Positions 13,319-22,690 of a DNA stretch of 24,396 nt are shown here, one piece after another. Positions within the stretch are counted from its first letter, which is position 1. Each line of letters begins with the position of its first letter. The notes below the pieces were generated by a model. The model was not told where the DNA came from. It made no database searches and saw only the letters and a list, made by a program, of their open reading frames with translations. Made by a program: the position numbers and the translations under genes. Source of the DNA: a virus; IMG/VR virus record IMGVR_UViG_3300042946_000366, positions 1 to 24,396 of that record; one strand, 5' to 3'.

Positions 13319-16300
13319 ATGAGTGCACAATTTGGCAAATTTATAGACGGCGTTATAGCTTTTAAAAAGTTAGCGTATTCCCACAAATTAAAATTTAAAA
13401 AATTAGAAACAAATACTCCAACTAAAGGTATTACTCCTCCAGAAAACGCTAATCATGCAGATTTTGCGAATTCACAATTAGATAGTTCAGATTCAGTTAA
13501 TAACGACAGAAAAAAAACTGATTTTCTTCCTTATGGAAAAGCTGCGCCACCTGACAATGATCAAAATATTACAGACTTTTTAAAAACTAAAGGTCACGAT
13601 AACGGAGAATACGCAAAACTTAGAAGCTCTAGAATTGGGCAAAAAGACCATCTTTTATCAATTTTAAATAACACCCATTACTTTTTTGGTTCCAGAGTAG
13701 ATAAAGAAAAACAAGCTAAAGTTAACCTTAAAACTACAGGACTGTCTGAAGATCATGCTAATGAAATCAACAGCATAGATCACGGACTTAATGAAACTCA
13801 ACTTCATGCATTGTTGTATTTAGATAGTCACGACATATTAAAGGACGCGCCACCTGTAGTTTCTGATAGGTATCAACAATCAAGATACTTTGATTTAATG
13901 AGACAAGAAATAGCAAACAAACAAGCAGGCTCAGAAAAGCCATTGCTAGATAAAGATGGTAAACCACTTTTAGACAAAAATGGTAAACCCAGACTAAGCC
14001 CAAAATGGGAAGTTACTAAATCCTCACTAAGTGGTATTCACGAAAGAGTAAGAAAATCAATACTTCCAGAAATGTCAGGTGGAGATAGGTTTGGGTCTGA
14101 CACTAAATCTGAAAGTGGTAAACTAACCGTAGCCCAAACTGTGGATATGTTTCCTTCGGTAGTAAGGGGAATGATAAAGGGAGCGGCATCTTTTGTTGGG
14201 TTAGCTAAAAACACTAAACCTGATGACACAATGATGCCCCTACAGCCTGCGGGTAAAAACGGAGAATTTACCAACGAACAATTACATATGCTGGATCAAG
14301 ATTTTAGTAATAAAGGTGGATACAGCCCTACAGACAATGCAAATTTTACACGCATGTGGCACGCTGTTATGCACCAAGAAGTATGGGATTTAATTGACGG
14401 CACTACAATAGGTAAAGATCACTCATCTTCTGAAAAAATGGCACTTTACCATGAATTTGGCGGTCGTGGTGTAATCGAACGACTTGCGGAAGCTAAGTTA
14501 GTAGAAGCCAGGAAGAAAGGACCAGCCGGAGATAAAGAACAAGCTGTAATTGAAGATGAGCGTATGCGTGCACTAGTTGCGTTAGGTTTAACTTTTGCAA
14601 CAGATCATGTAGCACAAGCGTTATTTTCAGAAGGCCAAGGTAAAACCTCAGGAAATAACAATAAAGGATTTTTAATTTTACCTAATGGCGAATGGAAAGA
14701 ATACAAAGACGCAGGTGAAAAAAATAAACTAATAAAAGAACATAACGCCACACAAGACTCTGGTGCATTGTGGTATGACGATGATATGGCTCAGACGGAT
14801 TCTAATATCATAAGAATGTTAAATTTTGTAAACAAAGATAACAATGAGTGGAAAAAAATAAAAGAACTTAATGACACAGTTCCCCCAACAGATGTTTCTG
14901 GAAATGAACAAAATATATATTTAACATGCTTTAAAGCTTTAATGGCACCTACAAGTTTTGGAATGCAACCTGGGGCTAATTTAGGGGTTGCCACTAAAAT
15001 GTATCTTCAGGCACTTAAAGAAAAAAAAGCTGATAAGAATGGCCAAAACCGTAGCGTATTTTCATACATAAATACTAAACAAGATGAATCTAGCGACCCA
15101 GACGGGGTTTTGCATTTACAGCACGAAAATAGACTTTACGGAAGAGCTAAAGCTGTATCAAACTCTATGGAAATACTAGATCCAGAACTTTATAAAAATA
15201 TAAATTTCCTGTATGCAAGTGAAGATAAAGAAAACATAAGAAAAGCTATACATCTTCAAAAAGAATGGCTTCGGCTTGAATATAGAGACATACTTATACA
15301 AAAAGACGAAGATGCAAAGTTAAGACCACCAAAAAAAAATAACAAAGATGACGATGAATCAGAAGAAAAAGCCGAATTAAAATCTGTCAATATTAAAGCA
15401 AACAATATTTTTACAAACACTATAGAAAAAATAAGGCTTGCGGCATTAGATCCTAATTTTGTTATTCCTTCTGGTAAGGAATCACAAGAAGATGACTTAG
15501 ATATGACAGTAAAAGGTGCTTTAAAAAAACCTAGTCTTTCCGCGCTTACACGCAACCACAAGCGTGGGGATGATCAAACAATGATAAATACTTGGGCAGA
15601 CAAAGCTGCTACAGGTTCAGAAACAAACACTTGGTCAGACAAGCAAAAAGAACAACTAAAAAAAGATTTAAAAAATATGCAGTTCTCCTCTGACGATCTT
15701 CAAAAAGATTGGACAACTCGAGGCGGGTCTATAAATCCTATGTTAAGATTTATAAAAAATTACTCACTTGCGTTTGGTAAAGATGGTGATCACCAACTGT
15801 CATCATTTTTACAAGGATCCCATAGCGCAGCATTTATGGCACAAGAATGGGCTAAGTATTCTTTAGCAACAGATGAAAATGGTAAAAATTCTTTTCAAGT
15901 TGATATGGAAGAAGCTAGAAGTATTAAAAACCCGTTTAATCGGGCTAAGGCAATTGAAGATGTAAAAGATGATTATGTTAGATTTATAAAAAAAACAGAA
16001 GCTAAATTTATAAAAGCTGCTCCAGCAGGTTTAAGAGATCAAATAAAAGAAGGCAAACTAGGTGTATCGGGTTCATATATATTTGGACCTAAAGGTGGAA
16101 ACTTTCATCAAGATTTGTCATACAACGGTGGTTACCCAACAAAGGATCTGTGGTTCACACGATGGATGCTTTGGGGTCTAGGTACTATGACAAATAAAAG
16201 TGGTAAACTTATAGATACTCCCCCAACTCAATTAGCTGGTGTTTTTGACTTAATAAATAACTTTACAGCTAATGAATTTAAATTAACTAACAAACAAGTA

Positions 16301-18133
16301 CAAGCTGTAGGTTGGTATCATTGGAAAAACTTTTGCACTAGGATGGGTGTAAAAACTGCGGGTATGGAAAACTACACATCCGCATCAAAAAAACATTATG
16401 ACGCTATGGTAACAGGCGCGGGAGAGGATCCCGAACCTATGCCAGAAATACCAAAGGATAAAGCTAATGCATATGCAAAGAAAAACCCAAATGGACCTCC
16501 CTCTAACAGAGCAGGAGTGCCAAAAAATTTCTCAGCAGCTAATCTCGCAAGGGCTTATGCCGTCCTTGGAAAAAGTAATAGCGACCTTACGAGGAAGCCG
16601 TTCACGATGGACAACCCATCTAACAGAACACGCCAACAAGCTAAAGGAAAAGGAAAGACAAGACTACCCGGAAGAGGAAGGGGAGTTGTAAAATTTGCAC
16701 AGTTTAAACCAGCACCCGGTGGTATGACCGGGGCACCTGTTGCGACTAGAACTAATCAACCATTCTCAAACGCTGTAGCTAAATCTCCAGGTGGAAAGAA
16801 CCTAGCACAAGGTGCACTTGGTAACCAAATTAATGCTAAGGGTGGTGTAAATACCACAGCACAAAACGCAGTGGGTGATTGGCCTAATGGTTCTGAAGAA
16901 TCAATCATACACACAGCACCACAAGGCACAGACCCATTTAAATTAAAATACCTAGGTGCTTGGCATGGTATCTCAGGACAGAAGAAATCTGTACTTGTGT
17001 TCCACCCAAATCCAAAAGGTCCAGACAGCTTGTACCACATGGTTCACCCTTCAACAGACATGGGCGAAGTAAGAGAACAACTAATTGCAGCAGGTATAAA
17101 CTACAAAACTCTTCTACCGGGAAAGACAAACACTAGAGTAGTGGTGTACGATCCAAATAGAGGAATGAGGAACACCGTAGACCAATTTGCTACATTAAAT
17201 AACTTAAATGTAGAAGAAAACATTGGACAAGGCGAAATTGTAGGTCATAATGGTGATTGGAACAGTGCAGGTGCTCTACCTAAGTCACGACAAGCTTACC
17301 AAAATATTATAGGTGAATATGAGCAGAATAGTAACCAAGCCGGGCCTACCAACAATCCTAGTGGGGCATCCACCAATGGCACAAGCCCCAGCGCAGGGAA
17401 AGCCCAGCAACTCTCCCGCAAAACCACAACCAAGGCCAAAATAAAATTTGACCGTAGTCGAAGAATCTTAGAAGGATTTCTACGACAGCACAACACACCC
17501 AACAGAGAGTTACCACCTGTTGGGGATTTACTAAGCCAAGACCTACAGAACATCAAGCCAGAGCATCTATCAAAATATCAACAGTTGATTCCAGATGCGA
17601 AGTGGTCAGACATAGAAGGCGCTGTAACTTCACTGCAACAAGATCCTAGCCTCTATGACGATATGACTAGTGAATCTAACCGCAAAGAGATGTACTGCAA
17701 AGAACATGCGCGAACAGTATTACAAAGCAGTGGTTTAAAAAAGTTAATAGATAGCCTGCAAGTGCAAAAAATGATACCTGAACACGCACAGCACTTGATA
17801 GAAGACGCTAAAGATGGCGATTACTTTTCATTAGAAGCCATCAGTTCAGAGCTAAAACATGGTGTACCTTCACTGCGGGCTTTTGCGAAAGCCGCAGAGA
17901 AGGAGTACAACAAAGCAGGAAAGGTGTGGGATAAAATGCGAACACAGCCACAGCCACAAAAGTTTGCTAAATCTGAACACGCTAAAGATCAGTACCGTGC
18001 AGGTAAACACGGTGTAACCTTCCGTGGAAGAAACTACAACGGTGGACAATTTGCACCAAAAGACGATGGTGTAAAACGATTTGAAAAAGACTCCAACCTA
18101 ACACACATGATTAGAAAACTGCGAGGAGCTTAA
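13319..18133 (+). CDS. Giant 1604-residue protein, possibly an internal virion or multidomain ('polyvalent') protein
   Basis: AAGGTGATGTA precedes ATG 13319, 12 bases after the previous stop. Residues 1-1050 are Lys/Asn/Asp-rich, mostly helical, and encoded by very A-rich DNA. An in-line repeat, DKDGKPLLDKNGKPRL, lies near residue 210. Around residues 940-1030, DLWFTRWMLWGLGTMT followed by QVQAVGWYHWKNFCTRMG resembles a domain of phage/plasmid polyvalent proteins; I recall this pattern but cannot confirm it. A Gly/Pro/Arg linker follows (KGKGKTRLPGRGRGVV), then VREQLIAAGINYKTLLPG with TRVVVYDPNRG, and the C-terminus has GVTFRGRNYNGGQFAP. It lies where Mu-like phages often carry the gp30/MuF head protein, but I see no MuF motif. 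Role unknown; an ejected or head-internal protein is the leading guess. Confidence 0.7.
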   Translation: MSAQFGKFIDGVIAFKKLAYSHKLKFKKLETNTPTKGITPPENANHADFANSQLDSSDSVNNDRKKTDFLPYGKAAPPDNDQNITDFLKTKGHDNGEYAKLRSSRIGQKDHLLSILNNTHYFFGSRVDKEKQAKVNLKTTGLSEDHANEINSIDHGLNETQLHALLYLDSHDILKDAPPVVSDRYQQSRYFDLMRQEIANKQAGSEKPLLDKDGKPLLDKNGKPRLSPKWEVTKSSLSGIHERVRKSILPEMSGGDRFGSDTKSESGKLTVAQTVDMFPSVVRGMIKGAASFVGLAKNTKPDDTMMPLQPAGKNGEFTNEQLHMLDQDFSNKGGYSPTDNANFTRMWHAVMHQEVWDLIDGTTIGKDHSSSEKMALYHEFGGRGVIERLAEAKLVEARKKGPAGDKEQAVIEDERMRALVALGLTFATDHVAQALFSEGQGKTSGNNNKGFLILPNGEWKEYKDAGEKNKLIKEHNATQDSGALWYDDDMAQTDSNIIRMLNFVNKDNNEWKKIKELNDTVPPTDVSGNEQNIYLTCFKALMAPTSFGMQPGANLGVATKMYLQALKEKKADKNGQNRSVFSYINTKQDESSDPDGVLHLQHENRLYGRAKAVSNSMEILDPELYKNINFLYASEDKENIRKAIHLQKEWLRLEYRDILIQKDEDAKLRPPKKNNKDDDESEEKAELKSVNIKANNIFTNTIEKIRLAALDPNFVIPSGKESQEDDLDMTVKGALKKPSLSALTRNHKRGDDQTMINTWADKAATGSETNTWSDKQKEQLKKDLKNMQFSSDDLQKDWTTRGGSINPMLRFIKNYSLAFGKDGDHQLSSFLQGSHSAAFMAQEWAKYSLATDENGKNSFQVDMEEARSIKNPFNRAKAIEDVKDDYVRFIKKTEAKFIKAAPAGLRDQIKEGKLGVSGSYIFGPKGGNFHQDLSYNGGYPTKDLWFTRWMLWGLGTMTNKSGKLIDTPPTQLAGVFDLINNFTANEFKLTNKQVQAVGWYHWKNFCTRMGVKTAGMENYTSASKKHYDAMVTGAGEDPEPMPEIPKDKANAYAKKNPNGPPSNRAGVPKNFSAANLARAYAVLGKSNSDLTRKPFTMDNPSNRTRQQAKGKGKTRLPGRGRGVVKFAQFKPAPGGMTGAPVATRTNQPFSNAVAKSPGGKNLAQGALGNQINAKGGVNTTAQNAVGDWPNGSEESIIHTAPQGTDPFKLKYLGAWHGISGQKKSVLVFHPNPKGPDSLYHMVHPSTDMGEVREQLIAAGINYKTLLPGKTNTRVVVYDPNRGMRNTVDQFATLNNLNVEENIGQGEIVGHNGDWNSAGALPKSRQAYQNIIGEYEQNSNQAGPTNNPSGASTNGTSPSAGKAQQLSRKTTTKAKIKFDRSRRILEGFLRQHNTPNRELPPVGDLLSQDLQNIKPEHLSKYQQLIPDAKWSDIEGAVTSLQQDPSLYDDMTSESNRKEMYCKEHARTVLQSSGLKKLIDSLQVQKMIPEHAQHLIEDAKDGDYFSLEAISSELKHGVPSLRAFAKAAEKEYNKAGKVWDKMRTQPQPQKFAKSEHAKDQYRAGKHGVTFRGRNYNGGQFAPKDDGVKRFEKDSNLTHMIRKLRGA

Positions 18134-19272
18134 TGGAAGAAATGATTGTTAAACACCATGTTCCCATTCTGGACGAGCATGAGCTTAAGGATGGTAAGGG
18201 GAATGTGGTGATCCGGCTCGACCAGAAGAAACTATCAGAGATAGTTAAGGTTAACAATAAGCGCATGGGTACTACTGGTGACGAGATACCACTTGTCATA
18301 GGGCATACCAAAGATGATGCCCCTGAAGGTGAACAACCTGAGATTGTTGGATACGCTACTAACCTAAAGGTTGAGCCATTCTTCAAAACAGGAAGAAAGT
18401 GTATCACAGCAACTTTTAAGTTCTTCAAACATGCTGCTGATAAAGTTCGTGGTTTCCCAAGGAGATCAATAGAGCTTTGGCTTAGTGATTACAAGATAGA
18501 CCCGATTAGTTTGCTCGGCGCAACTACACCAGAACGGGATCTTGGACTTCTCCGCCTGTCTAAAGGTGGAGTTAAAAAATATCAAAGGACTATAGGAATG
18601 AATGATCAACAAGGCATTATTGACGGTGTGTTAGCTGGACTCCAACAAACGGATGTTTGGCAATTTCTTACACAACTCTCACAGCAAGGTGGTGAAGCAC
18701 CACCTGAGGAAGGTGGTATGCCACCTGATGGTATGCCCGGTGAAGAAGCTCCTATGCCTGAAGAAGGCATGGATCCTGGCATGGGTGAAGAACCACCTAT
18801 GGATGATGGTATGGGCGAAGAGCCTATGCCAGAAGAAAGCATGGAAGAAGAACAACCTGTCCAAGCTAGTCGTGGTAAACGCTACGACAGAATTAAACTA
18901 TCCAGGGTAGAACAAGAAAACCAACTTCTTCAAAAAGAAATCCAAAACATCAAGATTAAATTCCAGCGTGCAGAGCGGGAGAAAGATCTTATTGAGTTGG
19001 AAGCAGAAGGTTACATGCTAGACCGTGGCGAAGAGCTATCCTTGGTGCAATCTCTTCCTGAGAACACCTACAGGGCGCACTTGCAAATCATTCGTAAGAG
19101 GTATCAAAAAGCACCTATTGGTGCACGAGCCTCCTACTATCAAGAATCTAGATCTGGTGGGGCGCGTGGCCGTACCAGAGACGAAGTGAACGAGGCTATC
19201 AATTTTGCAACATCTAACGGCATTAGCTACCAAGAGGCACTTGGAAAGATTAATGCTGAAAAAGTACTTTAA
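18133..19272 (+). CDS. Prohead protease-scaffold fusion (Mu gpI-like)
   Basis: 379 residues; TAATG overlap with the giant gene and GAGGAG upstream. Residues 1-140 look like a capsid maturation protease: IPLVIGHTKDD (His58), EIVGYATNLKVE, RRSIELWLSDY (Ser112) and ISLLGATTPERDLGLL, which resembles the corresponding part of Mu-type gpI proteases. Residues about 190-245 are an extreme Met/Pro/Glu/Asp/Gly run (GEEAPMPEEGMDPGMGEEPP). A coiled coil follows (SRVEQENQLLQKEIQNIKIK), as in scaffolds. It would guide capsid assembly and then be digested. The gene directly precedes decoration and capsid genes, as expected. Catalytic residue assignment is tentative. Confidence 0.8.
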   Translation: MEEMIVKHHVPILDEHELKDGKGNVVIRLDQKKLSEIVKVNNKRMGTTGDEIPLVIGHTKDDAPEGEQPEIVGYATNLKVEPFFKTGRKCITATFKFFKHAADKVRGFPRRSIELWLSDYKIDPISLLGATTPERDLGLLRLSKGGVKKYQRTIGMNDQQGIIDGVLAGLQQTDVWQFLTQLSQQGGEAPPEEGGMPPDGMPGEEAPMPEEGMDPGMGEEPPMDDGMGEEPMPEESMEEEQPVQASRGKRYDRIKLSRVEQENQLLQKEIQNIKIKFQRAEREKDLIELEAEGYMLDRGEELSLVQSLPENTYRAHLQIIRKRYQKAPIGARASYYQESRSGGARGRTRDEVNEAINFATSNGISYQEALGKINAEKVL

Positions 19273-19287
19273 CTAGGAGAATAATTC

Positions 19288-19710
19288 ATGCCTTTGTACA
19301 ATCCAGCGTTTTTGGCAGGTGGTGATATCTTCCCAGCAAGATTTGTGACAATCTCTGGGGAATTCACTGTTTCACAAGTGAGTGCTATTACTCAACCAAT
19401 CATTGGTGTATCTCAAGAAGGTACACTTGCTCCACCTAATCTTGCTAACCTTTTGGGTGGCACTGAGAGTGGTGTAGCTGCCAGTGCAGGTAAATCACTA
19501 AAGGTGTTTGGCCTAGGTGATGTGTGTATGGTGCTTGCAGGTGGTACTATCACCGCTGGTGCCAAAGTAAAATCTGGAACAGACGGAAAAGCACTTACCA
19601 TTGGTACTGCTGCTGGAACACATCAAGTAGGTGGTACTGCACTTAACAGTGTAGTTTCCGGTGAAAAAGTTTTAATCCAAGTAAACCCACATGTAGTGGT
19701 AATTTCGTAA
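19288..19710 (+). CDS. Capsid decoration-like protein (DUF2190-type)
   Basis: 140 residues; CTAGGAGAATAATTC precedes ATG 19288. The composition is small-residue and beta-rich: PARFVTISGEFTVSQVSA, PIIGVSQEGTLAPP, KVFGLGDVCMVLAGGTITAG and KVLIQVNPHVVVIS. These resemble the short beta-barrel head proteins (DUF2190/gpD-like) encoded just before the major capsid gene, which trim the capsid surface and stabilise it after expansion. The position directly between protease-scaffold and capsid agrees. Family assignment is by pattern and context. Confidence 0.75.
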   Translation: MPLYNPAFLAGGDIFPARFVTISGEFTVSQVSAITQPIIGVSQEGTLAPPNLANLLGGTESGVAASAGKSLKVFGLGDVCMVLAGGTITAGAKVKSGTDGKALTIGTAAGTHQVGGTALNSVVSGEKVLIQVNPHVVVIS

Positions 19711-19738
19711 TAACCCTGTAATTTAAGGAACAAATATC

Positions 19739-20842
19739 ATGGCAGATTTCGTATCTAGTGCAGCACAATTTCCAAGTGGAACAAACACATACATCCCTAG
19801 CTTTGACGCTACGGGACAACTTGTGGTATCGTTCTCACGCAATCCTAAAGACTTTGCGTTGAACAAGTATATCACAATCACCCCTGTAAAAAAGAGTTCA
19901 GGATACTACCTGAAGCTTAATGCAGAACAAGCTGGCCGTGTTGCTTATAGCGATCTTAAAGATCATGTATGGCACGATGGTAATGACGCTCCACACGGCG
20001 AATGGAATAATGAAAAGTTTGAGTGGTTGAACTTCAACACTCAACGCTATGTATTCCCATTCAGGTTAGGCTATAAAGCTGTTGATCAAGCTGACTGGAA
20101 GATTGTAGCTTCCTATAGCGCGATCAATGCACAACAAGCTATGACCGCACGAGTGGTTAAAGTTTGGGATAAATTGCAATCCGCAGTTGGTTCTGGCATT
20201 AATGATATTGCATCTGTTAACTGCAATACCGCTGGAAACGACTTTACTGGTGGATCATTCCTTGTGGATGGTGACTCCGGTGATATTGCACAAGGCACTT
20301 CTAAAGGACCTGTGTTCAAGAAGGCACTCAATGCAGTTGCCCGAAAGATCAACAAGGACACCCTTGGTGCATGTGGCCCTAAAGAAATGTGCATGATTAT
20401 CAACCCAACTGTTGCTGATGCACTTTCGAGGTCTAAAGAATTGCACACTTATCTTAAAGAGTCTCCAGTAGCTCTAGCACAGATTCGTGGTGATTCTGAA
20501 AGCATCAACGGCAAGTACGGTTTGCCTGATAAACTTTATGGTTACGACATTATTGTTGAAGATGTCGTAAGGGTTTCCAACAAGAAGGGTGCTACCAGAG
20601 CAACCGACTATGTGTTGGGAGACAATGAAGCGTGGATCCTTGCACGCCCAGGTGATTTAGTTGGATTTGAAGGTTCGCCTTCATTTTCTACTGTACACCT
20701 CTTCGCATATGAAGAGATGACTGTAGAACAAAAAGATGATCCAGATAATCGCCGCATCAATGCGCGTATTGTAGAAGATTACGGCGTTGAAATTGTTGCA
20801 CCTATCACTGCGTTCCGATTTAACAAAGTCGTGACAGCGTAA
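19739..20842 (+). CDS. Major capsid protein
   Basis: 367 residues; AAGGAACAAATATC precedes ATG 19739. Ordered from N-terminus: a short arm (SAAQFPSGTNTYIPSF), KYITITPVKKSSGYYLKLNA, the segment RVAYSDLKDHVWHDGNDAPH, FRLGYKAVDQADWKIV, MCMIINPTVADALSRSKELH, and YGYDIIVEDVVRVSNKKG then NEAWILARPGDLVGFEGSPSF, which reads like the C-terminal half of an HK97-fold capsid. It follows the protease-scaffold and decoration genes and precedes a connector gene, the standard position. It forms the icosahedral shell. No separate delta domain is obvious; the scaffold is encoded separately. Confidence 0.88.
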   Translation: MADFVSSAAQFPSGTNTYIPSFDATGQLVVSFSRNPKDFALNKYITITPVKKSSGYYLKLNAEQAGRVAYSDLKDHVWHDGNDAPHGEWNNEKFEWLNFNTQRYVFPFRLGYKAVDQADWKIVASYSAINAQQAMTARVVKVWDKLQSAVGSGINDIASVNCNTAGNDFTGGSFLVDGDSGDIAQGTSKGPVFKKALNAVARKINKDTLGACGPKEMCMIINPTVADALSRSKELHTYLKESPVALAQIRGDSESINGKYGLPDKLYGYDIIVEDVVRVSNKKGATRATDYVLGDNEAWILARPGDLVGFEGSPSFSTVHLFAYEEMTVEQKDDPDNRRINARIVEDYGVEIVAPITAFRFNKVVTA

Positions 20843-21366
20843 TGGCACATGCAACAGTATCTGATCTTCTGATGCGTTACGACCTCCGTAGAATTGGTGA
20901 TCTTGTGCTAGACACAGATCAACGAGCTACTGCGGAGGAACTAGCCGGAAACAGCACAGCAGGGGTGGTCGTACAGACCGCCCTTTCTGATGCATCAGGT
21001 ATGATCAATAGTGCAATTCTTGCAGGTGGAAGGTACAAACTTGAAGACCTGCTATCTATGACTGTAGATTCTAAAGCCTACCTTAAAAGACTATGTTGCG
21101 ACCTAGCATATGGATTATTGATTTCTAGGCGTGGGTATGGCGGCGCTGACTTAGATGCAATGACATCAAGGTCTAAAGAAACAGAAGCTATATTAGAACT
21201 ATTGCGTACAGGCGAACGCATGTTTGAAATAGAAAAAAACGAACAAGCCTCAACACCACAACAAGCACAAATAAGTAAAAACATTGCTTTGTTTTCTCAA
21301 GAACTAGACAGGTACTTTGGTATCAGGCAATCATCATCAAACGAATATTTCAACCCAAGGAGTTAA
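20842..21366 (+). CDS. Head-tail connector/adaptor (Mu gp36/DUF1320-like)
   Basis: 174 residues; TAATG overlap with the capsid stop. MAHATVSDLLMRYDLRRIGD, the segment VVVQTALSDASGMINSAILAGGRYKL, and YLKRLCCDLAYGLLISRRG match the helical pattern of gp36/DUF1320 and gp6-type connectors, which dock under the portal. A long C-terminal helical tail (EKNEQASTPQQAQISKN) is extra. The gene order capsid-connector supports it. The distinction between DUF1320 and other adaptor families is uncertain. Confidence 0.65.
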   Translation: MAHATVSDLLMRYDLRRIGDLVLDTDQRATAEELAGNSTAGVVVQTALSDASGMINSAILAGGRYKLEDLLSMTVDSKAYLKRLCCDLAYGLLISRRGYGGADLDAMTSRSKETEAILELLRTGERMFEIEKNEQASTPQQAQISKNIALFSQELDRYFGIRQSSSNEYFNPRS

Positions 21367-21367
21367 A

Positions 21368-22015
21368 ATGGCACAAATTATTACTACAGGGCCAGCACAT
21401 ATTTTTGTTGGAAGATCGGCACTTGATGTTGACCTTGAATCTTTAGAGTACTTAGGAACATGTCAGAAAAGCCCCGGCATTACTATTCAAACTCTAAAAG
21501 AAGATGTAATGAATGATATCGGTGGTGAAACACCGATATCATTTACTAACCAAGGTCAGATCGGACAAATTAAACTAACATTAAACAGATACGATGAATC
21601 TGTATTTGCAAAAATCGCAACAGGTTTATTTAGCGATGGTTTAAACCGTGGTGAAATATCACGAGCACAGATGGGTGCACTTGCACAAGGTATGGGGTTT
21701 GACTTTGATTTGCTGTTTTACTTCCCATTCCACCAAGGTTTTCTTTCAGGCAGTACATCATCTACTCACACAACTTCACATCCTGAAGGTATTCATTTTA
21801 CCTCTGTAGTACCTACTAAAGAGAAGTTATCAGAGATGGGCACTCGCGCGCGCACAGTGTCTTTAGAGCTTAGGTGTATACCAAAGATGTACTTTAGTAA
21901 CACTAATGCTGACAGTAACGGAGCTTCAGGGCCTGTATCTCCTAACATCCGTGAATTTGTGTTGTACAACCACATTAAGACCGTTTCTGCAACCCTTAAA
22001 GCAAAGGTGAACTAA
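21368..22015 (+). CDS. Tail-tube-like virion protein, paralogue 1
   Basis: 215 residues from ATG 21368, chosen because AAGGAG lies six bases upstream; the frame is also open upstream but overlaps the connector gene. It begins ITTGPAHIFVG, then YLGTCQKSPGITIQ, DVMNDIGGETPISFTNQGQI and IKLTLNRYDE. The order 'LG...SP...ND-GG-PI...G...L' resembles the first beta strands of tail-tube proteins. The next gene has the same N-terminal half, so this is a tandem duplication. Likely stacks in the tail or at its base. Function is inference from fold-like pattern and position. Confidence 0.6.
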   Translation: MAQIITTGPAHIFVGRSALDVDLESLEYLGTCQKSPGITIQTLKEDVMNDIGGETPISFTNQGQIGQIKLTLNRYDESVFAKIATGLFSDGLNRGEISRAQMGALAQGMGFDFDLLFYFPFHQGFLSGSTSSTHTTSHPEGIHFTSVVPTKEKLSEMGTRARTVSLELRCIPKMYFSNTNADSNGASGPVSPNIREFVLYNHIKTVSATLKAKVN

Positions 22016-22017
22016 AT

Positions 22018-22680
22018 ATGCCAGCTAAAATCCATGTAACAGGGCCAGCACATGTTTTCGTAGGGCACAAATCTGATTTACCTGCTAGCGGTATTTATTT
22101 GGGAACATGTGAGAAATCCCCAGATTTTGAAACTGAATTTAAATGGGGAGACATCAACAACGACATTGCAGGTTCAGCACCTATAGATCTTGTGTTTAAA
22201 GGTATGATGAGCAAACTGCAATTCCTCATGACCCGCTTCAATGACGCAAATGTGCAAAACTTTGTTGGGAATGTTAACTCCAGGGCTAAACGGCACGGAA
22301 TCACACACCAGCCCGGTATTACTGATGGTGGTCAGATAGGTTCACTATCTGAATATACCCATGCGTCTGTAGTCAACGCTGGATATTGGATGGCTATTAA
22401 ATTTGAATTTGCTGCATTAACCGCAGTAGATAGCTTTTTACCTAAAGGATACTTTTTCCCATCGGTTAGCCCATCACAATTTGGGTACGAGGAAGGTGCA
22501 CTAGGCACAAATGGTAAAAAGCTTCAACTAGGTGTAGAAGCACACGCAGCAGTAGTTAAACCTGGGGTGTACGCAGCTAACGGCGTAAATTCAGGTATGA
22601 CAGCAGGTGATTACACTTTGCGTTTGTATTCAACAGACACAAGCATTTTTGATTTTGCTGCACTCCCTAACATCGACTAA
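22018..22680 (+). CDS. Tail-tube-like virion protein, paralogue 2
   Basis: 220 residues; AAAGGTGAACTAAAT precedes ATG 22018, two bases after the preceding stop. It begins IHVTGPAHVFVGHKS, then YLGTCEKSPDFETEFKWGD, INNDIAGSAPIDLVFKG and LQFLMTRFNDANV, aligning residue by residue with paralogue 1 over the first 75 positions. The second halves differ: this one has PKGYFFPSVSPSQFGYEEGA and an extra C-terminal strand region. Two diverged tube-like proteins could form different layers (tube and head-proximal ring) or a hetero-oligomer. Confidence 0.6.
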   Translation: MPAKIHVTGPAHVFVGHKSDLPASGIYLGTCEKSPDFETEFKWGDINNDIAGSAPIDLVFKGMMSKLQFLMTRFNDANVQNFVGNVNSRAKRHGITHQPGITDGGQIGSLSEYTHASVVNAGYWMAIKFEFAALTAVDSFLPKGYFFPSVSPSQFGYEEGALGTNGKKLQLGVEAHAAVVKPGVYAANGVNSGMTAGDYTLRLYSTDTSIFDFAALPNID

Positions 22681-22690
22681 GGGGTAGGTT

